From assembly GCF_026236535.1 (NCBI RefSeq), contig NZ_JAHTMW010000016.1:1-64000 (forward strand): a DNA stretch of 64,000 bases, read 5' to 3'. Source of the stretch: Streptomyces sp. SKN60. Its GTDB lineage: Bacteria > Actinomycetota > Actinomycetes > Streptomycetales > Streptomycetaceae. A program made the position numbers and the translations under genes. Below, piece by piece: positions 33,725 to 41,746 of the stretch (within the stretch, counting starts at the first letter, position 1; the number at the start of each line of letters is the position of its first letter). A model generated the notes under the pieces. That model was not told the origin of the DNA. It searched no databases and was given only the letters and a program-made list of their open reading frames with translations.

Positions 33725-35251
33725 TTGTCCAAGCACCTGACGCGCACCCGAGGCACGGTCACCGTCATCGGCGCGGGCATGGCCGGCCTGGTCGCCGCCT
33801 ACGAGCTCGAACGCCTCGGCCACCGCGTGGAGATCCTGGAGGGCAGCCGCCGGCTCGGCGGACGTGTCCGCACCCATCGCTTCGGCGCCCACGAGGGCGC
33901 CCCCTTCGTCGAACTCGGCGCGATGCGCGTGCCCACCGCGCACCACCGCACCATGCATTACATCGACCACCTCGGTCTCGCCGACCAGGTGCGCCCCTTC
34001 ACCACCCTGCTCTCCGAGGAGAACGCCTTCCTCGCCACCAGCACCGGCCACGTCCGGCTGCGCGAGGCGCCGCGCCGGCTGATCGCGGACGTGCGGTCCG
34101 CGCTCGCCCGCGACGACTACCGCGAGGAGACCGTCGTCTTCGGCGCCTGGCTCGCCGCCGTCGTCGACGCGGTCGCCCCGCCCGCGCTGCGCACCGGGCT
34201 GCGCGCCGATCTGGCCCGCGATCTGCTCGACCGGGTCGAGCAGATCGACCTGACGCCGCATCTCCTCGGCGACGGGAAGGACCGGGTCGACGTGCACGGG
34301 CTCTTCGCCGCCCACCCCGGCGTCCGGGCCGGCTGCGGCACCCGCCTCAACAGCTTCCTCGACGACATCCTCACCGAGACCAGCCCCCGGCTGATCCGTC
34401 TGGCCTGCGGCATGGACCAGCTGGTGCAGCGGCTGGCCGCCCGGGTCCGCGGCCCGATCTGGCTGGGCCAGGAGGTCACCGGACTCGACGTGGCGCCCGA
34501 CCACGTCCGGCTGCGCATCGGGCGCGGGCCGCTCGCCGTGCTGCGCCGTGCCGACCTGGTGCTGTGCACCGTGCCGTTCCCGGTGCTGCGCCGGATGCGG
34601 CTGACCGGTCTCGACGAGGACAAGAGGGCCGTCGTCCGCGAGGTCGACTACTGCCCGGCCACCAAGGTCGCGGTGCACGTCCGCGAGCCCTTCTGGGAGC
34701 GCGAGGGCATCCGCGGCGGCGCCTCCTTCAGCGGCGGCCTGATCCGCCAGACCTACTATCCGGCCCCGGCGGAGGACGGCGGCGGCCCGGACGGCGCCGG
34801 AGGTGCGAACGGAGCGGGCGGCGCGAGCGGGCGGCGGGGCGCGGCGCTGCTCGCCAGCTACACGATCGGCGAGGACGCCGATCTGCTCGGCCGGATGCCC
34901 GCCCGGCAGCGGCACGCGGTGGTGATCGACGAACTGGGCCGGATGCACCCGCAGTTGCTACGCCGTGGCATGGTGCGCGGGGTCGCGGGCATCGCCTGGG
35001 GCGAGCATCCGTGGACGGCCGGCGGCTGCGCCATCCGCTGGGGGAAGGACGCGGCGGCCTGCGCCGAGGAGCGGCGCCGGGCGGCCCGCCCGGTGGGGCG
35101 GCTGTTCTTCGCCGGCGAGCACTGTTCCTCCGAACCCGCCTGGATCGAGGGCGCGGTGGAGTCGGCCCTGTCGGCGGTCGCCGGCATCGACCGCTTCGCC
35201 GCCGCCCACCGGCTCGGCCGTCCGGCCCCGGCCTTCCTGGAGGCGGCGTGA
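33725..35251 (+). CDS. staO: L-tryptophan oxidase (StaO/RebO/VioA-like flavin amine oxidase)
   Basis: A 508-residue L-amino-acid oxidase that should convert L-Trp to indole-3-pyruvate imine, the first step to bisindoles. FAD motif VTVIGAGMAGLVAAYELERLG begins near residue 12, with LGGRV and the C-terminal GRLFFAGEHCSSEPAWIEGAVESAL. A 20-residue Gly/Ala-rich insert (GGGPDGAGGANGAGGASG) sits near residue 355, absent from relatives I recall. The start is TTG at 33725 after GGAG. Its stop overlaps the next start (GTGA). The assignment is supported by its place next to a VioB/StaD homologue. Confidence 0.88.
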   Translation: MSKHLTRTRGTVTVIGAGMAGLVAAYELERLGHRVEILEGSRRLGGRVRTHRFGAHEGAPFVELGAMRVPTAHHRTMHYIDHLGLADQVRPFTTLLSEENAFLATSTGHVRLREAPRRLIADVRSALARDDYREETVVFGAWLAAVVDAVAPPALRTGLRADLARDLLDRVEQIDLTPHLLGDGKDRVDVHGLFAAHPGVRAGCGTRLNSFLDDILTETSPRLIRLACGMDQLVQRLAARVRGPIWLGQEVTGLDVAPDHVRLRIGRGPLAVLRRADLVLCTVPFPVLRRMRLTGLDEDKRAVVREVDYCPATKVAVHVREPFWEREGIRGGASFSGGLIRQTYYPAPAEDGGGPDGAGGANGAGGASGRRGAALLASYTIGEDADLLGRMPARQRHAVVIDELGRMHPQLLRRGMVRGVAGIAWGEHPWTAGGCAIRWGKDAAACAEERRRAARPVGRLFFAGEHCSSEPAWIEGAVESALSAVAGIDRFAAAHRLGRPAPAFLEAA

Positions 35252-38200
35252 GCGTCTTCGACCCGCCCCGGCTGCACTTCGCGGGCACCGCGGTGACCAA
35301 GCTGCCCACCGGACCGCGGGCCGCCGCCGCGGCCGGTCTCCTGGACCTGGCGACCAACACCGTCCTCGCACCGCAGGACCGGCCCGGAACCGGATCTGGA
35401 GCCGGTGTCGCCGCGCCGTTCCCGGACGGCCGGCCGGCCGCCGAGCTGCATGCGCTGCTGCGCGAACGAGGCGCGCTCGGCGGGCACTTCTCCGGCAACG
35501 GGCACTTCTCGGTGGACGCCCGGGTGACCGCCGCCGAGGGAGCGGACGGCGCACCGGTGCCGGCCGCGGCCGGGGATCCGCTGCTGGGCCGGGCCGTGGA
35601 TCTGTGGGGGCACTACAACCCGTATCTGGGGACGACCGTGAACCGGGCCCGGGTGTTCGACGTCGATCCGGCCTCCGCCTGGTCGACGACGCTGATGATC
35701 GGCCGGTTCGCGCTGGGCAGGCAGGGCCGCTCCCACGATTCCGGGCATGTGTGCCTCGGGGACGTGACCGGCTTCCAGCCGCCGCGCTGGCAGTCCTTCG
35801 CCCCGGCGCCTTCGGTGCTCCACCAGTTCGCCGTGCCCGCCGGACCCGCCCTGGACTGGCCGGACGGGCCCGGCGGCGCTTCGCCGATCGCGGCCGCGCT
35901 GCGGGCGGCGGCCGAGGCATCGGGCGGGCTGCTCGTCCAGTTCACCCTGGAGGCGGCGGGCGCGCCCGGTGACCCGGGGCACGGGTACGACGGGCCGGGC
36001 GACGCCCCGCAGCAGTGGCGGCTGCGCGGGGTGATCGCGCCCTGGGGCCCGGACGAGCCGCGCACCCATCCGGCAGGCCGGCTCCTCGTCCCGTACGGCG
36101 CGGACCCGGCCGGCGGCGGGCCGCGGGCCCGGATCTGCTCGGTGCGGGTGACGCCCGACGAGGCGGTGTTCAACCTGCCGTTCGGCCGGCCGGGCTCCGG
36201 CGCCCTGGAGCTGCGCACGGTGGTCTCGGACGAACTCGTCGCGGTGCTCCCGGAGGGCGAAGGCGCGCCGGACGGCGGGACGGTGGTCCGGGTCCCGGCG
36301 AGCGCGCCGGGCGCCGCCTGGGCCGCCGACGAGGGCCTGTGTCTGGTCGGCCCGCACGGCACGGGCCGGCGGGTGCTGCTGCGGGAGCGGGAGCGGGTGG
36401 TGGTCACCGACGACGCGGCGCTGTTCGTCGAGCACCCGGACCGGGAGCGCGGCGAGGACCATGCCGTGGAGGTCGCCGTACGGGCGAGCGTACGGGGGCG
36501 GCCGGCGGCCCTGGAGCCGGTCGTCGTCCGGCAGTTCGCCCATCCGCGGGCGCTGCCCCGCGATCCGGTCGCCGCCTCCCCCGAGGCGCGCGCCGGGGAG
36601 CTGCGGATCGTGGAGCTGCGGCCCGGGCGGCTCGCCGAGGACAAGGAGGCGCCCGCCGACGCGGAGGGTGCGGCGGGCGTCCAGGAGCCCGGGCCCTACG
36701 ACGCGGTCTGCCGGCTGCTGACGGACGAGCGGGGACGGGGCTGGTTCACGGTGCGGGGCGCCCGGCCGGGGACGGCGCGGCTGCTGCTGACCGCCGAGGC
36801 CGACGAGCTGCCGCCGTGCCCGCTGGACGCGCCCGGTTCGGCGGTGGCGGCGTACGACGACGGGGACGCGCTCGGCTGGTGGGCGGGGGCGGGCGGGGCG
36901 CAGGTGCGGGTGCTGCCCGACGACTGGGCGCTGGACGCCGTACTGAAGGAGGACGTGGGCTTCGAGCTGCTGCACCGGGAGGTGTTCGCCTATTACGAGC
37001 AGCTGTTCCCGTTCATGCGGGACGAGGTGTTCAGCCTGGCCGACCGCTGCAAGGTCGAGACGTACGTGAAGCTGATCTGGCAGATGTGCGACCCGGCCAA
37101 CAAGGACCGCACCTACTACATGCCGCCGACCCGGGAACTGACGCTGCCCAAGGCGCGGTTGCTGCTCAGCCATCTGCGGGCGCGGAGCTCCGCCGACGCG
37201 GTCCTTCCGATGGCCTCCCCCTCGCCGTCGCCGGCCGCCGCGCGGCCCCGGATCACCAGCCGCGCCCAGTTACGGGCGGCGCTGTGGCAGGCGGTGACGG
37301 TGGAGCTGGCGACCTGTCTGCAGTACCTCTACGCGGGGTACGCGCTGCCGACGCACGGCGCCGGATTCACGTATGTGCAGCGCGGGGTGTGGACGCCCCG
37401 GCAGCTGCGGCTGGCCTGCGGCGACGGCGGGGAGACGCTGAGCCGGGGCATCCGGGACAGCCTCTTCGCGGTGGCCCGCGAGGAGATGGTGCACTTCCTG
37501 GTGGTCAACAACGTCCTGATGGCGATGGGCGAGCCGTTCCACGTCCCGGCGATCGACTTCGGGACGCCGGGGCTGCTGCCGCTGCCGCTGGACTTCGCCC
37601 TGGAGCCGCTGCACCTGGGCAGCGTGCAGCGGTTCGTGGCCATCGAGCGGCCGGAGCGGCTGGCCGGCGGCACCGACACCCGGCCGGCCGCCGGACCGGA
37701 GGAGGCGCAGGGCGGGGCGACGGGCGCGGCGGGGGCGGCGGGGGCGGCGCCGTTCGGGTCGCCGAGCGAGCTGTACGCGGCGATCCGCGACGGGCTGACC
37801 CGGGTGCCGGACCTGTTCCTGGTGGACCGGGGCCGGGGCGGCGGCGAGCACCATCTCTTCCTCGGCCGGGCGGTCGACGCCCGCCATCCCGACTACCAGC
37901 TGGAGGTGGACGACCTGTCGAGCGCGCTGTTCGCGATCGACTTCGTCACCGAGCAGGGCGAGGGCGGGGTCCTCGACGCGCCGGGGCCGGTGCCGGAGTC
38001 CCATCACGACACCTTCGTACGGATCGGGGAGCTGCTCATGACGGAGCGGGCGGACGGCCCGGGCGGGCAGGGCGCGCCGTGGAGCCCGGCCTATCCGGCG
38101 CTGCGCAATCCGACCCTCGACCCGGCGCACCCGGGCCGGGCGGCGGTCCGCGATCCGCACGCCCGGGAGGTGATGCGGCTGTTCAACCGGGCCTATTTCC

Positions 38201-38547
38201 TGATGCTCCAGCTGATGGTGCAGCACTTCGCGGAGAGCCCGGACGCGAGTCTGCGGCGCTCGCGCCTGATGAACGCGGCGATCGACGTGATGACCGGGAT
38301 GATGCGTCCGCTGGCCGAGCTCCTGGTGACGCTGGACTCGGGCTGGCGGGGGCGGACGGCGGGCCCGTCCTTCGAGCTGGAGGAGCCTCCGGTGGCGCTG
38401 GCCCGGCCGGACGTCGCGCGCCGGGCGTTCGCGATGCGCTTCGCGCATCTGGCGCGGATGGCCCGGGAGTGCGCGGGGGTGCCCGGGCGGGTGCCGGAGC
38501 TGATGACCTTCTATGCCGAGCAGTTCCGTGCCGAGGGAGGGCGGTGA
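35248..38547 (+). CDS. staD: Chromopyrrolic acid synthase (StaD/RebD/VioB-like)
   Basis: A 1099-residue enzyme that joins two indolepyruvate imine molecules to form chromopyrrolic acid. It begins FDPPRLHFAGTAVTKLPTGPR as VioB does, has VLPDDWALDAVLKEDVGFELLHREVFAYYEQLFPFM in the middle, and a ferritin-like domain with Glu686, Glu746 and His749 (EEMVH). Relatives are heme proteins. The GTG start overlaps the oxidase stop by four bases, with GGAGG upstream. An in-frame TTA Leu codon (675) is the only one I found in the called genes and suggests bldA dependence. A low-complexity GGATGAAGAAGAA stretch lies near 830. Confidence 0.93.
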   Translation: MSVFDPPRLHFAGTAVTKLPTGPRAAAAAGLLDLATNTVLAPQDRPGTGSGAGVAAPFPDGRPAAELHALLRERGALGGHFSGNGHFSVDARVTAAEGADGAPVPAAAGDPLLGRAVDLWGHYNPYLGTTVNRARVFDVDPASAWSTTLMIGRFALGRQGRSHDSGHVCLGDVTGFQPPRWQSFAPAPSVLHQFAVPAGPALDWPDGPGGASPIAAALRAAAEASGGLLVQFTLEAAGAPGDPGHGYDGPGDAPQQWRLRGVIAPWGPDEPRTHPAGRLLVPYGADPAGGGPRARICSVRVTPDEAVFNLPFGRPGSGALELRTVVSDELVAVLPEGEGAPDGGTVVRVPASAPGAAWAADEGLCLVGPHGTGRRVLLRERERVVVTDDAALFVEHPDRERGEDHAVEVAVRASVRGRPAALEPVVVRQFAHPRALPRDPVAASPEARAGELRIVELRPGRLAEDKEAPADAEGAAGVQEPGPYDAVCRLLTDERGRGWFTVRGARPGTARLLLTAEADELPPCPLDAPGSAVAAYDDGDALGWWAGAGGAQVRVLPDDWALDAVLKEDVGFELLHREVFAYYEQLFPFMRDEVFSLADRCKVETYVKLIWQMCDPANKDRTYYMPPTRELTLPKARLLLSHLRARSSADAVLPMASPSPSPAAARPRITSRAQLRAALWQAVTVELATCLQYLYAGYALPTHGAGFTYVQRGVWTPRQLRLACGDGGETLSRGIRDSLFAVAREEMVHFLVVNNVLMAMGEPFHVPAIDFGTPGLLPLPLDFALEPLHLGSVQRFVAIERPERLAGGTDTRPAAGPEEAQGGATGAAGAAGAAPFGSPSELYAAIRDGLTRVPDLFLVDRGRGGGEHHLFLGRAVDARHPDYQLEVDDLSSALFAIDFVTEQGEGGVLDAPGPVPESHHDTFVRIGELLMTERADGPGGQGAPWSPAYPALRNPTLDPAHPGRAAVRDPHAREVMRLFNRAYFLMLQLMVQHFAESPDASLRRSRLMNAAIDVMTGMMRPLAELLVTLDSGWRGRTAGPSFELEEPPVALARPDVARRAFAMRFAHLARMARECAGVPGRVPELMTFYAEQFRAEGGR
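37270..37272 (+). other. TTA leucine codon (bldA-dependence candidate) in staD
   Basis: Codon 675 of the chromopyrrolic acid synthase, in the segment SRAQLRAALW, is TTA. In Streptomyces, UUA is read only by the bldA tRNA, which is limiting until differentiation. I found no other in-frame TTA in the called genes by reading. The codon sits 13 nt upstream of the ferritin-like domain. Confidence 0.9.
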
Positions 38548-38551
38548 ACCG

Positions 38552-40213
38552 ATGAGCGGGTACGCGAGCCCGGCGGCCCCTGGAGGAGCCGGCGTGTGGG
38601 AGACGGATGTCCTGGTGGTGGGCGGCGGGCCGGTGGGCCTTGCCCTGGCGCTCGATCTGACCGCGCGCGGGGTGGACTTCGTGCTGGTGGAGGCGGGGGA
38701 CGGCGGTTCGGTCGAGCCCCGGATCACCACCGTGGGGCCGCGCGCGATGGAGATGTTCCGCCGCTGGGGCGCGGCCGAGGCGCTGCGCCGCGCGGGCTGG
38801 CCGGACGACCACGCGCTTGACGTGGCGTGGGTGACGGCGGTCGGCGGGCACGAGATCCACCGGCTCGCGTTCGGCACGGTGGCGACCCGGCCGCCGCCCG
38901 CGCACACGCCGGAGCCGGAGGCGATCTGCCCCCAGCACTGGATGGTGCCGCTGCTGCTCGACCGGGTGGGCCGCCATCCCGCCGGGCCGGTCCGGCTGCG
39001 CCACCAACTGCTCGGCTTCACCGCCGGGCCGGACGGGGTGGTCGCGACCGTCGCCGGCGTCGGTCGCCCGGACGGTGCCGCCGTCACCGTCCGGGCGCGG
39101 TTCCTGGTCGGCTGCGACGGGGCCTCCTCGCCGGTGCGCAAGGCCTGCGGGATCGCCTCGCCGGAGCTGCATGCGGCCCGGACGCTGCGGAACATCGTGT
39201 TCCGGGCGCCGGAGCTGCCGAAGCTGCTCGGACCGCGCGCGCCGCTCGTCCACTTCCTCACCTCGCCGACCGGTCTGCGCTATCCGCTGCGCTCGATCGA
39301 CGGGCGCGGGCTCTACCGGCTGACCGCGCCCGCCGGCCCGGCCGCCCCGCTGGAAGTGGTGCGCCGGGCGGTGGCCCTGGCCACGCCTCTTGAGGTGGTC
39401 TCGGACGCGGTGTGGCGGCTGGCCCACCGGGTCGCCGAGCGCTACCGGTCCGGGCCGGTCTTCCTTGCCGGGGACGCGGCGCACACGCTGTCGCCGTCCG
39501 GCGGCTTCGGGATGAGCACGGGGGTCTGCGACGCCGCCGACCTCGGCTGGAAGCTGGCCGCGACGCTGGCCGGCTGGGCGGGACCCGGGCTGCTCGACGC
39601 GTACGGCACGGAGCGCCGGCCGGTGGCCCTCGCCGGGGTGGCGGAGGCCCACCGCAATCTGCGGCGCACCCAGGAGCGGCGGATCTCACCGGCCCTCCTG
39701 GACGACACCCCGGTGGGCGTCCGGGCCCGGGCCGCGCTTGCCGAGGAGCTGGCGGCCTCGGACGCACGGCGGGAGTTCGACCGGCCGGAGATGCATTTCG
39801 CGTACCGCTACTCCTCCCCTCTCCTGGCCACCGAGGAGCCGGACGCCATGCCCGTGCTCAACGCCTCCACCCTGCCGGGGGCGCGGGCACCGCACGCGTG
39901 GCTCGCGCCGGGGCGCTCGACGCTCGACCTGTACGGCCGGGAGTTCGTCCTCCTGTGCTTCGAGGCCGGTCCCGGCGGGCGCGGGCGGATGGACGGTATG
40001 GACGGAACGGAGGGAACGGAGGGAACGGTACGGGCGTTCGCCGACCGACGGGTGCCGCTGCGGGTGGAGCGGTGCGCCGATCCGGCGGCGGCGCAGCGCT
40101 ACGAGCGGCCGTACGTCCTGGTCCGCCCGGACGGGCACGTGGCCTGGCGGGGCGCGGCGCCGCCCCGCGATCCGGGCGCCCTGGCCGACCGGGTGCGGGG
40201 AGCGGCGGGATGA
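38552..40213 (+). CDS. staC: RebC/StaC-like flavoenzyme for indolocarbazole formation
   Basis: A 553-residue FAD protein, near-collinear with RebC as I recall it: GGGPVGLALAL (from residue 24), GPRAMEMFRRWG, ICPQHWMVPLL, GDAAHTLSPSGGFGMSTGV, and the ending RPDGHVAWRG. With a StaP partner, RebC/StaC guide the chromopyrrolic-acid-derived intermediate to the aglycone, RebC giving an oxidised and StaC a reduced C-7. The residues aligned with RebC F216 and R239 appear to be Val233 (StaC-like) and Arg256 (RebC-like), a mixed pair. MDGMDGTEGTEGT near 483 is an insert. Start at 38552, after GGGAGG. Confidence 0.92.
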   Translation: MSGYASPAAPGGAGVWETDVLVVGGGPVGLALALDLTARGVDFVLVEAGDGGSVEPRITTVGPRAMEMFRRWGAAEALRRAGWPDDHALDVAWVTAVGGHEIHRLAFGTVATRPPPAHTPEPEAICPQHWMVPLLLDRVGRHPAGPVRLRHQLLGFTAGPDGVVATVAGVGRPDGAAVTVRARFLVGCDGASSPVRKACGIASPELHAARTLRNIVFRAPELPKLLGPRAPLVHFLTSPTGLRYPLRSIDGRGLYRLTAPAGPAAPLEVVRRAVALATPLEVVSDAVWRLAHRVAERYRSGPVFLAGDAAHTLSPSGGFGMSTGVCDAADLGWKLAATLAGWAGPGLLDAYGTERRPVALAGVAEAHRNLRRTQERRISPALLDDTPVGVRARAALAEELAASDARREFDRPEMHFAYRYSSPLLATEEPDAMPVLNASTLPGARAPHAWLAPGRSTLDLYGREFVLLCFEAGPGGRGRMDGMDGTEGTEGTVRAFADRRVPLRVERCADPAAAQRYERPYVLVRPDGHVAWRGAAPPRDPGALADRVRGAAG

Positions 40214-41457
40214 GCGCCGAGCCCGCCGCGTACGGCACTCTGCCGCCGTTCGACCCGGCGCTGCTCGACCTGGCCGATCCGTACCCCGTCTACCGGCGCT
40301 ACCGGGAGGCCGGCCCGGTGCATGCCGTGCGCGGTCCCGGGCGGGCGCCGACGACCTGGTACGTCTTCGGGTACGCGGAGGTGGCGCGGGTGCTCGCGCG
40401 CCGGGAGTTCGGCCGGACGGACCCGGCGACGGGCTGCGCGGCCCCGCTGCCGCCGGGGTACGAGGTGCTGCGGCAGGTGGTGGAGAACTGGCTGGTGTTC
40501 CTCGATCCGCCCCGGCACACCGGGGTGCGGGCCCTGGTCACCCCCGCCCTGGGCACCGGTCCGGTGACGGCGCTGCGCCCGGAGGTCCGCCGGATCGCGC
40601 GCGGGCTCGTCGCGCCGCTGGCCGCGCGGGAATCGGTGGATCTGGTCGCCGAGTTCGCGGCGCCGTTCCCGCTGCTCGTGATCGCCGGGGTGCTCGGCGT
40701 GCCGGCGGAGCGGCACGGCTGGTTCCGGGACCGGGCGCTGGCGCTGCAGCGGGCGGGCGGCACGCGGGCGGACCGCAGTGCGGCGGGGCTGACGGCGGCG
40801 GAGCGGGCGGCGGCCGACCTGACCGCGTACTTCCGGCGGGAGCTGGACGCCCGGCGCGGGCCGGGCGGGGACCGGGGCGACCTGCTCTCGGCGCTGGCGC
40901 GGGCCGCCGACGAGCGGACGGCGCTCACGCCCCGGGAGCAGTCGGCCACCTGCATCCACCTCCTGACGGCGGGCCACGAGACCACGACGGGGCTGCTCGG
41001 CAAGGCGGTGCTCGCGCTCCTTGCCCGTCCGGAGCTCGCGGCCGAGCTGCGGGCGGATCCGGCGCTGCTGCCGGACGCGGTGGACGAGTTCCTCAGGCAC
41101 GACCCGCCGGTGCAGATGGTCACCCGCTGGGCACAGCGCGACTGCGCGCTCGCGGGCCACCCGATACGCCGGGGCGACCGGCTCGTCCTCGTCCTCGGCG
41201 CGGCCAACCGCGACCCGGCCCGGTTCCCCGATCCGGAGCGGCTCGACATCCACCGGGACCAGCTCCGGCACTGCGCCTTCGGGCTCGGCATCCACTACTG
41301 CGCGGGCGCCGCCCTGGCCCGGGCGGAGGCGGAGACCGCGCTGGCCGTGCTCCTGACCGGCCTGCCGGCGCTGCGGCCCGGGGCCCGGCCGGCGGTGGAG
41401 GTGCGCTACGCCCCGGACTGGGTGTTCCACGGCCCGGAGCTGCTGACGGTCGGGTGA
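40210..41457 (+). CDS. staP: Cytochrome P450, StaP/RebP-like (CYP245-type)
   Basis: A 415-residue P450 very like StaP, which makes the aryl-aryl bond in chromopyrrolic acid. It has I-helix TAGHETTT (Glu257/Thr258), K-helix ExxR (Glu293, Arg296), heme ligand Cys364 in FGLGIHYCAGAALARAEAE, and the diagnostic VVENWLVFLDPPRHT stretch shared with StaP from memory. It lacks a membrane anchor and needs ferredoxin/reductase from elsewhere. Its ATG overlaps the RebC/StaC-like stop by four bases, so the two partners are coupled. It is the last gene of the operon; 289 bases follow before the permease. Confidence 0.93.
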   Translation: MSAEPAAYGTLPPFDPALLDLADPYPVYRRYREAGPVHAVRGPGRAPTTWYVFGYAEVARVLARREFGRTDPATGCAAPLPPGYEVLRQVVENWLVFLDPPRHTGVRALVTPALGTGPVTALRPEVRRIARGLVAPLAARESVDLVAEFAAPFPLLVIAGVLGVPAERHGWFRDRALALQRAGGTRADRSAAGLTAAERAAADLTAYFRRELDARRGPGGDRGDLLSALARAADERTALTPREQSATCIHLLTAGHETTTGLLGKAVLALLARPELAAELRADPALLPDAVDEFLRHDPPVQMVTRWAQRDCALAGHPIRRGDRLVLVLGAANRDPARFPDPERLDIHRDQLRHCAFGLGIHYCAGAALARAEAETALAVLLTGLPALRPGARPAVEVRYAPDWVFHGPELLTVG

Positions 41458-41746
41458 ATGGCGGCGGCGGGCAGGCCTGCGCCCGTACGCCGCACGGTCG
41501 ATGTCCTGCGGCTGGGCGCGGGCCACGGGCGGGACGCGCGGTGCCGCCGGCGCACTGAACCGGAAGCCCCGATACGCCTGGCCGCGTCCACTGTGACGAG
41601 GGCAACGCCCGACGCGGGGATCTTGACGGTATCCATACGCGCTCCGGACGGTTCCCTACGCAGCCCTTGCGTACGCTGACTCGGCTGCCGTCCGTCGATG
41701 GCTGAAAACCGATCTCTCCGCCGTACCGGACAGCAGGAGTCCCCCG
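41458..41746. other. Gene-free gap between the P450 and permease genes
   Basis: No convincing gene or terminator. Small open frames on both strands lack homology and ribosome binding sites. GTACGCTGAC at 41671-41680 contains a TANNNT -10-like hexamer; the permease ribosome binding site GCAGGAG follows at 41733. Confidence 0.4.

Noticed and set aside
35248..38547. Reading the VioB-like gene as a polyketide synthase, as some database entries label it
   Set aside because: It has no ketosynthase or acyltransferase motifs; its ferritin-like domain and N-terminal match place it with StaD/RebD/VioB.
41458..41679. A 73-codon frame directly after the P450 gene (and an antisense frame at 41406-41636)
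   Set aside because: No ribosome binding site, no homology and no conserved feature; treated as leader DNA of the permease.
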